A stretch of 64,000 nucleotides of DNA, from NCBI RefSeq assembly GCF_000426045.1, contig NZ_AUEP01000005.1, forward strand, positions 186,001-250,000. Direction: 5' to 3'. Within the stretch, counting starts at the first letter, position 1, and the number at the start of each line of letters is the position of its first letter. Shown piece by piece: positions 16,023-24,754 of this stretch. Below the pieces are notes generated by a model. It had not been told where the DNA came from, did not search any database, and saw only the letters and a program-made list of their open reading frames with translations. A program made the position numbers and the translations under genes. This DNA is from Marmoricola sp. URHB0036. Lineage in GTDB: Bacteria; Actinomycetota; Actinomycetes; Propionibacteriales; Nocardioidaceae.

Positions 16023-16958
16023 TTATGTCGCAGATGACCGGCCTGTGGCGCCGGCGGTGGAGCGTGGCCCCAGCTCCATCAGCTGACTGAGCACCTCCGT
16101 GGCCACCCCCAGGCCGCCGAGGTGGGACTCGCCGTCGATGGTGGTGAACCGTCCGTGCGGCAACCGCGCGGACAGGTGCTGGCCGTGTGCGTACGGGACG
16201 ATGTGGTCGGAGTCCCCGTGCCACCAGTGCACGGGGACCTGCACGTCGGCGGCCTCGAAGCCCCAGTCGCGGGTGAACAGGATGATGTCGGAGAGCACCG
16301 CCCCGAAGTGCGAGCGCGACCCGTTGAGCAGGTCGTCGAGGAACATCGCCCGGAACTCCGGGCGAGCCAGGAGCTCCTTGTCACCGCGCGGCTGGACGGC
16401 CGCGTAGGTGTCCAGGAAGGTGCCCGCGAACGGGCGCACCAGCCGGATGGCGCGGGAGAGCACGAACCCGAGCGGCAGACGTGCCACGGACAGCACTGGG
16501 GCGGCGTACGCCGCGAGCGTCATCAGGCCGCTCGAGATGGCATCGGGGCCCTGGGTGGGCGCCACTCCCCCGAGCACCCCGACGCCGTGGACCCGATCCG
16601 GCATCGCCGCGCCCGCTGCCAGCGCATAGGGACCACCGCCGGAGAGGCCGATGACCCGCAGGGTGTCGATGTCGAGGACGTCGCACAGCTCGGCAAGGTC
16701 GCCCGTCCAGTCGAGGATGTCGCGGTAGAGGTGCGGGGTCGAGGACCCGATGCCCGGGCGGTCGATGCCGATGATGCGCAGGTCGTGGGTCTCGGCGAAC
16801 AGCCTGGCCTCGACCGGGATCTGGCGCCGCGCGCCCGGCGTGCCGTGCATCCACACGACGGCCGCACCCCGCGGTCGGCCGAACTCGGCGAAGGAGAGCC
16901 GACGACCGTCCCGGACGGCCACCGAGCCCTCGAGCCGTGGGCGATCGAGCTCATTCAT
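16023..16958 (-). CDS. Alpha/beta hydrolase (proline-iminopeptidase-like)
   Basis: 311 residues. The fold is shown by VVWMHGTPGARRQIP (oxyanion), GIDRPGIGSS, nucleophile elbow VIGLSGGGPYALA, acid in HWWHGDSDHIVP and His in IDGESHLGG. The GLSGGGP elbow and the DRPGIG motif match a large actinobacterial group of alpha/beta hydrolases often annotated without a substrate. No signal peptide or membrane segment. ATG at 16958, where GAGAAT stands 7 nt upstream. A 178-base stretch between it and DUF3145 contains no gene and presumably holds the DUF3145 promoter. Confidence 0.87.
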   Translation of the reverse strand: MNELDRPRLEGSVAVRDGRRLSFAEFGRPRGAAVVWMHGTPGARRQIPVEARLFAETHDLRIIGIDRPGIGSSTPHLYRDILDWTGDLAELCDVLDIDTLRVIGLSGGGPYALAAGAAMPDRVHGVGVLGGVAPTQGPDAISSGLMTLAAYAAPVLSVARLPLGFVLSRAIRLVRPFAGTFLDTYAAVQPRGDKELLARPEFRAMFLDDLLNGSRSHFGAVLSDIILFTRDWGFEAADVQVPVHWWHGDSDHIVPYAHGQHLSARLPHGRFTTIDGESHLGGLGVATEVLSQLMELGPRSTAGATGRSSAT

Positions 16959-16990
16959 GCGGCGGATTCTCGCACGCGGACGCGGAACAC

Positions 16991-17800
16991 TCAGGCGCTG
17001 TGCGGCATCCGGACGGCCGATGCGTCGACGATGTTCCAGGGGTCCCGCACGGCGCCGAGCAGGGCGCCGTCGGCGGAGACCGGCGGACCCTCGATCACGG
17101 TCGCGAGCAGGCAGGTCACGTTGTCCCGGCCGCCGGCCGCCAGCGCCGCGTCGACCAGGTGCTCCACGGCCGCGTCATCGGTGTGGTCGGTCAGGATGTG
17201 CGCGATGTCGCGCTCGTCGACCAGGTCGGTGAGCCCGTCGCTGGCGAGCAGCACCCGGTCCCCCGGCACGAGATCGAGCTCGGCGACGTCGCCGTTCTCG
17301 GCCGGGTCGCCGTTGACGCTGCGCGTGACCACGTTGCGCCAGCGGTGGTAGGGGACGTCCGCCTCGGCCAGTGAGCCCTCGTCGACCAGGCGCTGCACCC
17401 AGGTGTGGTCGCGCGAGATCCGGGTCAGCGTCCCGTCGCGGAAGAGGTAGCCCCGTGAGTCGCCCAGGTGGGCCAGGGCGAAGCGTTTCCCGTCGGTGGC
17501 GACGGCGGTCAGGGTGGTGGCCATGCCGGCCCGGCGGGGGTCGCGGGCGACGCCGAGCGCCACCTGCTCCTGGGCGAGCCGGATCGCGCCGCGGAGCATC
17601 GCGACGGGATCGCTGTCGGGGACGGACAGGGCAGTGGCTGAGACGACGTACGCCGTGGTCGCCGAGGCGACCTCACCGGCCGCGGCACCGCCGACGCCGT
17701 CGGCCACGAGCATGCAGCTGGGTCCCATGAACCCGGAGTCCTCGTTGTCGCTGCGCACGAGACCCACGTGGCTGAGCGCGACGCCGGAGAAGCGCAACAC
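16991..17800 (-). CDS. PP2C-type serine/threonine protein phosphatase
   Basis: 269 residues, a complete PP2C domain that removes phosphate from Ser/Thr using two metal ions. Motifs: GLVRSDNEDSG, MLVADGVGGAAAGEVAS (metal-binding DG), AHLGDSRGYLFRDG, DRVLLASDGLTDLV and GGRDNVTCLL. No transmembrane region, unlike PstP, so soluble. No kinase gene is adjacent, so it may counter Hanks-type kinases encoded elsewhere. GTG at 17800 lies 8 nt after AGGGGG; earlier in-frame starts up to 17893 are possible but have no ribosome site. Divergent from the CNNM gene. Confidence 0.9.
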   Translation of the reverse strand: MLRFSGVALSHVGLVRSDNEDSGFMGPSCMLVADGVGGAAAGEVASATTAYVVSATALSVPDSDPVAMLRGAIRLAQEQVALGVARDPRRAGMATTLTAVATDGKRFALAHLGDSRGYLFRDGTLTRISRDHTWVQRLVDEGSLAEADVPYHRWRNVVTRSVNGDPAENGDVAELDLVPGDRVLLASDGLTDLVDERDIAHILTDHTDDAAVEHLVDAALAAGGRDNVTCLLATVIEGPPVSADGALLGAVRDPWNIVDASAVRMPHSA

Positions 17801-17901
17801 CCTGATCACCCCCTCAGAAGTCCAACGCTTTCCGACCATCTCACGGTTCCCCGCTGGGTGTCCCGGGGTCACGGGAGGACGCACCCGACACAATGGACCC
17901 C

Positions 17902-19290
17902 ATGGAATGGCTGCTGCTCGGGATCTCCGTGGCCCTGGTGCTCGCGTGCGGGGTCTTCGGCGCGGCGGAGTACAGCTTCGTGGCGGTCGACCGGGCCGCC
18001 GTCGAGAAGGCGGCCTCCGAGGGCGACCGCCAGGCGCAGGGGGTGCGTACGGCGCTGCGCAGCCTGTCGACCCAGCTCTCCGGTGCCCAGGTCGGCGTCA
18101 CCCTGACCAACCTGGTGATCGGGTTCCTCGCCGAGCCGGCCATCGCCAAGCTGCTCGAGACCCCGCTCACCAGCCTCGGCGTACCCGACAGCGCCGTGCC
18201 CGGGATCGCCGTCACGCTCGGCCTGGTGCTGGCCACCATCGCGACCATGATCTTCGGCGAGCTGGTGCCCAAGAAGCTGGGCATCGCCGTCCCGTTCGCC
18301 GTCGCCCGGCGCACGCAGGGGTTCATGCGCGGCTTCACCACCGTGATGACCTGGCCGATCAGGGTGCTCAACGGGTCGGCCAACGCCGTCGTCCGGGCGC
18401 TGGGCGTGGAGCCGCAGGAGGAGCTCCGCTCGGCCCGGTCCTCCGACGAGCTGGCGTCGCTGGCCAACCGCTCCGCGAGCGAGGGCACGTTGGACACCGA
18501 GACAGCCCACCTGGTGCAGCGCTCGGTGGCCTTCGGCCCCCGCACCGCCGGCGAGATCATGACGCCGCGGGTGCAGATGGCCTGCGTCGACGCCACCGAC
18601 CCGGTCAGCGACGTCATCGAGCTGTCCGGTTCCACCGGCTTCTCCAAGTTCCCGGTCATCAAGGGCACCTCTGACAACGTGGTGGGCTCGATCCACGTCA
18701 AGCAGGCGGTGGCCGTGCCCCGCTCCGAGCGGGCCCACACGCTGGTGCGCGAGGTGATGGTCGAGGCCACGGTCGTGCCCGAGTCGCTCCGGCTCGACCC
18801 CCTCCTGTCGCTGCTGCGCGGCGAGGGCTTCCAGATGGCGATCGTCTCCGACGAGTACGGCGGCACGGCCGGTGTCGTCACCCTCGAGGACGTGGTCGAG
18901 GAGATCGTCGGCGAGATCTCCGACGAGCACGACCAGTTCGGCGCCCGGCTGCGCCAACGACCCGACGGCTCGTGGATCGTCTCCGGACTGCTGCGACCCG
19001 ACGAGGTGGCCGACGCCACCGGGCTGGCGCTGCCCGAGGACGAGGCCTACGACACCGTGGCGGGCCTGCTCGTCCGCGAGCTCGGTCGGATCCCGGCCCG
19101 GGGCGACGAGGTGATCGTCCCGCTGCCGGTGGTGCTGCCCGAGGACGACGACGAGGAGCCGGTGCACGAGCACGCCGTGCTCCGGGTGGAGCGGATGGAC
19201 GGACTGCGGGTCGACCGGATCTCCATCAGGCGACTCATCCCGGAGCCGCCGCCCGACCCGCTGCCGGGGTCGGGTGAGAGCACCCGATGA
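17902..19290 (+). CDS. CNNM/DUF21-CBS membrane protein (CorC/HlyC family)
   Basis: About 462 residues: an N-terminal DUF21/CNNM domain with three to four membrane helices (WLLLGISVALVLACGVF, VTLGLVLATIATMIFGELVPKK), a CBS pair near 215-330 (GEIMTPRVQMACV... AIVSDEYGGTAGVVTLEDVVEEIVGEI), and a C-terminal CorC_HlyC domain (LRQRPDGSWIVSGLLRPDEV). The family is linked to magnesium or cobalt efflux and sodium/magnesium exchange; the old name hemolysin is misleading. CACAAT is 7 nt before ATG 17902, so I prefer it to the ATG at 17893. Overlaps the next paralogue by ATGA. Confidence 0.9.
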   Translation: MEWLLLGISVALVLACGVFGAAEYSFVAVDRAAVEKAASEGDRQAQGVRTALRSLSTQLSGAQVGVTLTNLVIGFLAEPAIAKLLETPLTSLGVPDSAVPGIAVTLGLVLATIATMIFGELVPKKLGIAVPFAVARRTQGFMRGFTTVMTWPIRVLNGSANAVVRALGVEPQEELRSARSSDELASLANRSASEGTLDTETAHLVQRSVAFGPRTAGEIMTPRVQMACVDATDPVSDVIELSGSTGFSKFPVIKGTSDNVVGSIHVKQAVAVPRSERAHTLVREVMVEATVVPESLRLDPLLSLLRGEGFQMAIVSDEYGGTAGVVTLEDVVEEIVGEISDEHDQFGARLRQRPDGSWIVSGLLRPDEVADATGLALPEDEAYDTVAGLLVRELGRIPARGDEVIVPLPVVLPEDDDEEPVHEHAVLRVERMDGLRVDRISIRRLIPEPPPDPLPGSGESTR

Positions 19291-20333
19291 GTACCCAGTC
19301 GGCGATCTGGCTCGGCCTGGTGCTGCTGATCGGCAACGCCTTCTTCGTCGGTGCGGAGTTCGCACTCGTCTCGGCCCGTCGTACCAAGGTCGAGCCGAAG
19401 GCGGCGGCCGGCTCGCGGGTCGCCCGCACCACGTTGCGGGCGATGGAGGGCCTCTCCCAGATGATCGCCGCCGCCCAGCTCGGCATCACGGTCTGCTCGC
19501 TCGGCCTGGGCGCCGTCGCGGAGCCGGCCCTCGCCCACCTCATCGAGCCGCTGGCCGAGGCGGTCAACCTGCCCGACGCCTGGCTGCACCCGGTCGCGTT
19601 CACGTTGGCCATGGTGTGCGTGGTCTACCTGCACGTCGTGCTGGGCGAGATGGTGCCCAAGAACCTCGCCCTGGCCGGCCCGGAGCGGGCCGCGTTCGTG
19701 CTCGGGCCGCCGATGGTGGCGATCGTGACGCTGCTCAAGCCGATCGTCTACGGGCTCGACGCGGTGGCCAACGGCGTCGTACGGCTGTTGAAGGTCGAGC
19801 CGCGCACCGAGGTGATCTCCACCTTCACCCTGGAGGAGGTGGAGGCGATGGTCGACGAGTCCCATGACGAGGGTGTGCTGGACGAGAGCGAGTACGTGCG
19901 CCTGGCCGGCGCCCTCGGTTTCACCTCCCGCACCGTCGACGCCGTGCTGCTGCCGCTGGACCAGCTCGAGACCGTCCCCCGGCGGGCCAGGGTGACCGAC
20001 GTCGAGGCCGCGTGCGGCCAGACCGGCTACTCCCGCTTCCCGGTCGTGGGCGACGACGGGTCACTGGTCGGCTACCTGCACATCAAGGACGTCCTGCACG
20101 CGGACCCGCACGGTCGCGCGCGGGTCGTCGAGGACACCTGGATCCGCCAGTTCGCCGAGGTGCACCCCTCCGACACCCTGGTCAGCGCCCTGCAGACGCT
20201 CCAGGCCAAGGGGGCGCACATGGCGCGCGTGACCGACGACTCCGGGACGGTCGCCGGGGTGATCACCCTCGAGGACGTGATCGAGGAGCTGGTCGGCGAG
20301 ATCAGGGACGCGGCTCACGCCGAGGGTCACTGA
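19287..20333 (+). CDS. Second CNNM/DUF21-CBS membrane protein
   Basis: 348 residues, paralogous to the preceding gene and translationally coupled to it (ATGA). It has the DUF21 membrane domain (IWLGLVLLIGNAFFVGAEFALV, VAFTLAMVCVVYLHVVLGEMVPKN) and a CBS pair (SRFPVVGDDGSLVGYLHIKDV... RVTDDSGTVAGVITLEDVIEELVGEI), but it stops right after the CBS domain and lacks the CorC_HlyC domain. The two proteins probably form a hetero-oligomeric transporter for Mg2+ or a related divalent cation. A hairpin with a T run lies 127 nt after the stop. Confidence 0.88.
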   Translation: MSTQSAIWLGLVLLIGNAFFVGAEFALVSARRTKVEPKAAAGSRVARTTLRAMEGLSQMIAAAQLGITVCSLGLGAVAEPALAHLIEPLAEAVNLPDAWLHPVAFTLAMVCVVYLHVVLGEMVPKNLALAGPERAAFVLGPPMVAIVTLLKPIVYGLDAVANGVVRLLKVEPRTEVISTFTLEEVEAMVDESHDEGVLDESEYVRLAGALGFTSRTVDAVLLPLDQLETVPRRARVTDVEAACGQTGYSRFPVVGDDGSLVGYLHIKDVLHADPHGRARVVEDTWIRQFAEVHPSDTLVSALQTLQAKGAHMARVTDDSGTVAGVITLEDVIEELVGEIRDAAHAEGH

Positions 20334-20459
20334 CGGTGCGGGGAGACCCGGCCGGGAGACCAGCGCCGTGGTGGGAGGGCCCCCCGGCCGGGCTAGGTGC
20401 CGAGGAGCCCCCCGCGGGCATCCTCGACGTGGCAAAGGTACCTAAAGCAGGGCGTTATA

Positions 20460-20484
20460 CCCATTCGTTACGAATAGGTTTTTT
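20460..20484 (+). terminator. Rho-independent terminator after the CNNM pair
   Basis: CC-C-ATTCGT / ACGAAT-A-GG stem with a 1-nt turn, followed by six T residues (20479-20484). This is a classical intrinsic terminator, unusual for its low GC content in this genome. It serves the plus-strand CNNM operon. Confidence 0.6.
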
Positions 20485-20499
20485 CACTCAGTCTTGGAT

Positions 20500-20518
20500 C
20501 GGGCGTGAATCCCGCCCG
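20500..20518 (-). terminator. Hairpin after the adenine methyltransferase gene
   Basis: CGGGCG (20500-20505) and CGCCCG (20513-20518) pair around a 7-nt loop, 10 nt beyond the minus-strand stop at 20528. There is no strong T run directly after it, so this is a tail-less terminator candidate. The rest of the 194-base gap 20334-20527 shows no gene. Confidence 0.4.
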
Positions 20519-20527
20519 TGACGCTGC

Positions 20528-21595
20528 TCAGGTGGGGCTGCGCCCGGCCGCCACCGAGGCCGACGCCGCCGCCACGCGGTCGGTGTCGCCGGCGAGGAAC
20601 AGGTACTCCACGTTGCGCAGCCGCTTGACCTCACCGACCTTCTCGCCGGTGGGCCCGTGGACGCCGATCTGGGCACCGACGTACCGCTTGGAGTCGAAGG
20701 CGACCACCTCGACGGACGCGCGCCCGGCCTCCCGCAGCGCCAGGGTCATCTGCTCGGGACTGATCCACGACTCGTCGTTGTAGGAGACCACCAGCACGTC
20801 GGCGCGGGCCCGGGCGAGCAGGTCGCCCATGGCGCCGGGCATGTCGTGCTTGCTGTTGAAGATGCTGCGGGTGCTGTCGTCGCGGGCGTCCAGGCGCTTG
20901 CAGGCGATGCCGTAGTGAGCGGGTTCGTCCCAGCGGACCAGGGTCTCCCAGACGTGGTAGTTGGTGAAGTAGCGGTGCTGGTTGTACGGCGGGTCGAGGT
21001 ACATCAGGTCGACCTGCGGCAACGAGTCGACCGTGCGCATCGCGTCGCCCCGGACGGTGTGGCCGGCCCCGTCAAGGAGGTCAGGCAACTGCAGCTCGAG
21101 GTCGCGGTGCGAGCGTGGCGACCACGCCTTGAGGTAGGCCATCTGCAAGCCCGTCGTGGAGTCCACGCGGTCGGCCGCCAGCAGCAGCGCCGTGAGCAGG
21201 ATCGGCCGCAGCGGACCGGTCGGGTGGTCGTCCTCGATCGCCTCCCGGATGGCGTCGATGCGCCGGCCGTTGTGCGGCTGGAAGAACCGCGCCTGCTCGC
21301 AGAACGTGCGGGTGACGTACCCCGCCTTCCCCGGCAGCCCGTTGAGCCGGGCCAGCTCGGCGACCAGGCTGCGGCGGTCGAGACCGGCCGCGTCGGTGGC
21401 GATGTAGCAGTCGCTGAGCACCTCGCTGTACGACGCCAGGTCGGTCGCCGTGACCTCGATCCCGCGGCTCTTGAACTCCTGGGCCACCCGCGTTGTCCCG
21501 GTGAACAGGTCCACGGCGGTGCGCGCCGCGACCGCCCCCGCGATCTCGCCCAGCACCGGGACGAGGAGGCGCTTGGACCCGAGGTACTTGATCAC
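20528..21595 (-). CDS. Solitary D12-class adenine-specific DNA methyltransferase
   Basis: 355 residues. It should transfer a methyl group from SAM to N6 of adenine in a specific DNA site. The SAM motif sits at the extreme N-terminus (IKYLGSKRLL, then AVDLFTGTTRVAQEFKSRG), followed by a specificity region and catalytic motif IV DPPYNQHRYF near residue 220. This order marks the alpha (D12) class, closest in style to the COG3392 branch. No restriction endonuclease gene lies beside it, so it is an orphan methylase. GTG 21595 is supported by TACCAT exactly 6 nt upstream. The frame stays open to 21733 without a better signal. Confidence 0.85.
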   Translation of the reverse strand: MIKYLGSKRLLVPVLGEIAGAVAARTAVDLFTGTTRVAQEFKSRGIEVTATDLASYSEVLSDCYIATDAAGLDRRSLVAELARLNGLPGKAGYVTRTFCEQARFFQPHNGRRIDAIREAIEDDHPTGPLRPILLTALLLAADRVDSTTGLQMAYLKAWSPRSHRDLELQLPDLLDGAGHTVRGDAMRTVDSLPQVDLMYLDPPYNQHRYFTNYHVWETLVRWDEPAHYGIACKRLDARDDSTRSIFNSKHDMPGAMGDLLARARADVLVVSYNDESWISPEQMTLALREAGRASVEVVAFDSKRYVGAQIGVHGPTGEKVGEVKRLRNVEYLFLAGDTDRVAAASASVAAGRSPT

Positions 21596-21601
21596 CTCGT
21601 G

Positions 21602-21607
21602 ATGGTA
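21602..21607 (-). promoter_or_regulatory. -10 element of the methyltransferase gene
   Basis: TACCAT on the minus strand with 6 nt to the GTG at 21595. This leaderless layout fixes the start at VIKYLGSK. Confidence 0.5.
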
Positions 21608-21726
21608 GGGGCCATCCGGCGGACTCCGGCGTACCGCGCCCGTGGCAACCGAGGGTAGGTTTGTCCCAGACCGTTCGTGAAGCAGCCTCCAGCGTGGAGC
21701 CTCTCGGGGCCGGCCGAGAGGCGCAG

Positions 21727-22173
21727 ATGACAAGTTCCGACCCGAGCACGTCCCCCGTCAGCCGGGTACCGCTGAGGCTCCGGCTCTCCGACCCGGAGCG
21801 CCCGCACCCCCTCGACGGCGGCTGGTGGCCGCAGAGCAACGACCTGAGTGTCGAGATGGCCGACCTCGTCGACGGCTTCCCCGCCGACCGCGGCCGGATC
21901 GTCCGGGCGCTCTACTCCCCGCCCGACTGGGCCGACACACCCAAGCGGGTGACCACGGCCCGGGGCTACATCGAGACGGCCGCCTTCGCGCGCGAGTTCA
22001 GCCCGGTGATGATCCTGACCACCTCGAACCGGCAGAAGCTGTGCCTGCTCGTGATCCCGTCCTCACTGTCGGCCGACCAGGGCGAGGCCGCCCTCGAGGC
22101 AGCCGTCACGCCGTACTTCGCCTCGTCACCGGCCCAGATCCTGGCGACGATCATCGAGGGCTCCTCGGTCTGA
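21727..22173 (+). CDS. DUF5994 family protein
   Basis: 148 residues of an actinobacterial family of unknown role. It shows the family hallmarks LRLRLSDPE, LDGGWWPQSNDLSVEMADLVD, a central RALYSPPDWADTPKRV and a hydrophobic strand LLVIPSSLS. It is probably a small soluble alpha/beta protein. The ATG at 21727 follows GAGAGG with a 5-nt spacer. The frame is open back to 21661 but without a ribosome site. Divergent from the methyltransferase (131 bases between) and convergent with the HAD gene 10 bases away. Confidence 0.8.
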   Translation: MTSSDPSTSPVSRVPLRLRLSDPERPHPLDGGWWPQSNDLSVEMADLVDGFPADRGRIVRALYSPPDWADTPKRVTTARGYIETAAFAREFSPVMILTTSNRQKLCLLVIPSSLSADQGEAALEAAVTPYFASSPAQILATIIEGSSV

Positions 22174-22183
22174 GGCCCGCGCC

Positions 22184-22993
22184 TCACATCTCGCCGCTGG
22201 GCTGGCTGGCGAGCTCGACGAGGTCGGAGATCGAGTCGATCACCCGGGTCGGACGGTAGGGAAACGTCTCGATCTGGTCAGGACGGGTCGAGCCCGTCGT
22301 GACCAGCACGGTGCGCAGACCTGCCTCCAACCCACTGATGATGTCGGTGTCCATCCGGTCGCCGATCATGACGGTCGTCTCGGAGTGCGCCTCGAGACGG
22401 TTCAGCGCACTGCGCATCATCAGCGGGTTGGGCTTGCCGACGAAGTAGGGCGACCGGCCGGTCGCCGTACTGATCAGGGCCGCCACCGACCCGCAGGCCG
22501 GCAGCTTGCCGGCGGCACTGGGTCCGCTGGCGTCGGGGTTGGTGGCGATGAAACGGGCTCCGGCGTCGATCAGCCGGATGGCGCGGGTGATGGCCTCGAA
22601 GGAGTAGGTGCGGGTCTCACCCAGCACCACGTAGTCGGGATCGCGGTCGGTCATCACGTAGCCGACGTCGTGCATCGCGGTGGTCAGGCCGGCCTCGCCC
22701 ACGACGTACGCCGTGCCGTGGGGTCGCTGGTCGGCCAGGAAGTCGGCCGTGGCGAGCGCCGAGGTCCAGATGGACTCCTCGGGTACGTCGATCCCGCTGC
22801 CGAGCAGGCGGGCCCGCAGGTCGCGCGGCGTGAAGATCGAGTTGTTGGTGAGCACCAGGAACTTCTTGCCCGACGACTTGAGCGCCTCGACGAACTCGGT
22901 GGCCCCGGGGATCGGGTCCTCCTCGTGCACGAGCACACCGTCCATGTCGGTGAGCCAGGTCTCGATGGGGCGCACGTTCTCCATGGGCGTCAT
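22184..22993 (-). CDS. HAD-IIA family phosphatase (NagD/pyridoxal-phosphatase-like)
   Basis: 269 residues, HAD superfamily with a C2-type cap. Catalytic motifs are all present: motif I WLTDMDGVLVH, motif II FLVLTNNS, motif III lysine in YFVGKPNPLM, and motif IV MIGDRMDTDI. Family members dephosphorylate small sugar, nucleotide or pyridoxal phosphates; the substrate is not deducible. Start: the ATG at 22993 is given, but CACGAT lies 7 nt before the in-frame ATG at 22984, which would be the leaderless start. Divergent from the CHAP gene over a 132-base AT-richer gap. Confidence 0.88.
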   Translation of the reverse strand: MTPMENVRPIETWLTDMDGVLVHEEDPIPGATEFVEALKSSGKKFLVLTNNSIFTPRDLRARLLGSGIDVPEESIWTSALATADFLADQRPHGTAYVVGEAGLTTAMHDVGYVMTDRDPDYVVLGETRTYSFEAITRAIRLIDAGARFIATNPDASGPSAAGKLPACGSVAALISTATGRSPYFVGKPNPLMMRSALNRLEAHSETTVMIGDRMDTDIISGLEAGLRTVLVTTGSTRPDQIETFPYRPTRVIDSISDLVELASQPSGEM

Positions 22994-23087
22994 CGTGCCA
23001 CGGCCGACGGATGTGACAAATGTCTGAATGACAAGCCTGAAATTCCTGCATACTCGACGGCGTGTCGTCTTGACGTTTGGTCATTTG

Positions 23088-23125
23088 AGTTACTTTCTGT
23101 CACTCCTGTCCCTACACTCACACGA
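23088..23125 (+). promoter_or_regulatory. Promoter and possible MtrA box before the CHAP gene
   Basis: TACACT (23113-23118) stands 7 nt before the GTG at 23126, with TTACTT 17 nt further up as a -35. On the minus strand, 23103-23088 reads GTGACA-GAAA-GTAACT, a direct repeat with a 10-nt period, which resembles MtrA-type half sites known from actinobacterial cell-wall hydrolase promoters. The MtrA reading is only a suggestion. Confidence 0.35.
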
Positions 23126-24754
23126 GTGACTGCCCTCTCCAAACGGCCCAAACTGGCCCGAAAGGCCGGAGCCGCCCTGTGCGCTGCCGCCCTGGCGGCC
23201 GGTGGCGTGGCCGTCACCACTCCCCCCGCCTCGGCCACCGTCACGACGCTCTGCGTCGGGTACACCGCGTGCGCCAAGCTCGGGATGTCCGACGCCGGGT
23301 ACTCAAAGGTCAGCAAGACCATGTACTGGCGGATGTACGGCGGCCACAACTGCACCAACTACGCGGCGTACCGGATGGTCAAGGCCGGCATGCCCAACAC
23401 CCGCCCCTGGTCGGGCGGCGGCAACGCCACCTACTGGGGCACCTCGATGAAGGCGCTCACCAACGGCACGCCCCGCGTCGGGGCCGTGGCCTGGTGGAAG
23501 GCGCACGTCTACCCCGCCGGCTCGGCGGGGCACGTGGCCTACGTCGAGAAGGTCGTCTCCGCCAACGAGATCATCGTGTCGATGGACAGCTGGAACGGTG
23601 ACTTCTCCTGGGCCCGGGTCACCAAGACCACGAGGGGCTGGCCGAGCGGCTTCGTGCACTTCAAGGACGTGCAGATCGCGAACACCGCGGTCCCGAAGAT
23701 CACCGGCACTGCCAAGGTCGGGAACACGCTGACTGCCTCCGCAGGCAGCTGGAGCGTGGCCGGTTCGTCGTACGCCTACCAGTGGATGGCGAACGGAGCA
23801 GCGATCAACGGCGCGACGTCGTCGACGCTGGCCCTGACCAACGCGGTCAAGGACAAGACGATCACCGTGCGTGTCGTCGCCTCGCAGCTCGGCTACCCCA
23901 ACACCGCGGCGTACTCCGCGGCGACCTCGGCCGTCCAGCCGGGCGTCATCGCCAACACCGAGGCGCCGACCATCTCTGGGGACGCGCGCGTCGACTCGAC
24001 GCTGACAGCCCAGCCGGGATCGTGGTCACCCGGGCCGGTGACCCTCAGCTACCGCTGGCTCGCCGACGGTCAGTACGTCGCCGGACAGAGCTCCCCCACG
24101 CTCGCCCTGGGTCCCGACCTGGTCGGCAAGGCGATCAAGGTCGAGGTGACTGCGGCCAGGACCGGCTACACCCCGGTCAAGGCGCTCTCCGCGGCAACCG
24201 ACCCCGTCGCGCCCGGCCAGATGCGTCCCGCCTCGGCCCCAGCTGTCAACGGCCAGCCGGTCCCCGGGACGACCCTGCGGCTCGGCTCGATCAACGGTGA
24301 CCCCGCCGCCTCGAGGAAGGTGCGCTGGTCGCGCGACTACGCCCTCGTGCCGGGTGCGACTGCCGCGAGCTACCGGCTCACGCCTGCCGACCTCGGTCAC
24401 CGCATCCGTGCGGTCGTCTACCTCGATCGCCGCGGCTACAAGCAGATGGTGGTGCCGACGGCCTTCACCCGCGTGGTCCGGGCCATCCCGGTCCTCCGGG
24501 TCGCGACCACCCGGGGGCACCAGCGCCTGGCCGTGCGCGCCACCGTGCGAGCGACGTGGCTGCCGGGCTTCGACGGCGTCCTCCAGGTCCGCTCCGCCGG
24601 CAAGCTCCTGCGCCAGATCCCTGTGCGCGACGGCATCGCCGCGGCCACGGTGACCGGCCTGCCGGTCGGCACGAGGACCTACCGGTTCGTGCTGGTGTCC
24701 ACGGCCAGGAGCACGGCCGAGGTCGTCGTACGCCGCATCGCGATCGGCAAGTAG
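23126..24754 (+). CDS. Secreted CHAP amidase/peptidase with three Ig-like repeats
   Basis: 542 residues. A signal peptide (basic KRPKLARKAG, hydrophobic Ala/Gly core, ASA cleavage near residue 37) directs export. The CHAP domain at about 40-185 has the catalytic Cys in GHNCTNYAAYRM and His in AGHVAYVEKV, so it probably cuts peptidoglycan stem peptides or amide bonds. Three related repeats of about 85 residues follow, each beginning with a PxIxGxAxVGxTLTA-like strand and having a YxWxxxG core; the third is the most diverged. They probably bind cell wall. Leaderless GTG start (TACACT-N7). The stop codon overlaps the end of the opposing tRNA-Met gene. Confidence 0.9.
   Translation: MTALSKRPKLARKAGAALCAAALAAGGVAVTTPPASATVTTLCVGYTACAKLGMSDAGYSKVSKTMYWRMYGGHNCTNYAAYRMVKAGMPNTRPWSGGGNATYWGTSMKALTNGTPRVGAVAWWKAHVYPAGSAGHVAYVEKVVSANEIIVSMDSWNGDFSWARVTKTTRGWPSGFVHFKDVQIANTAVPKITGTAKVGNTLTASAGSWSVAGSSYAYQWMANGAAINGATSSTLALTNAVKDKTITVRVVASQLGYPNTAAYSAATSAVQPGVIANTEAPTISGDARVDSTLTAQPGSWSPGPVTLSYRWLADGQYVAGQSSPTLALGPDLVGKAIKVEVTAARTGYTPVKALSAATDPVAPGQMRPASAPAVNGQPVPGTTLRLGSINGDPAASRKVRWSRDYALVPGATAASYRLTPADLGHRIRAVVYLDRRGYKQMVVPTAFTRVVRAIPVLRVATTRGHQRLAVRATVRATWLPGFDGVLQVRSAGKLLRQIPVRDGIAAATVTGLPVGTRTYRFVLVSTARSTAEVVVRRIAIGK

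Noticed and set aside
22994-23125. Riboswitch (for example c-di-AMP) before the wall hydrolase gene
   Set aside because: The gap is only 132 bases, lacks the paired elements of that class, and the -10 lies 7 nt from the start codon, leaving no leader.
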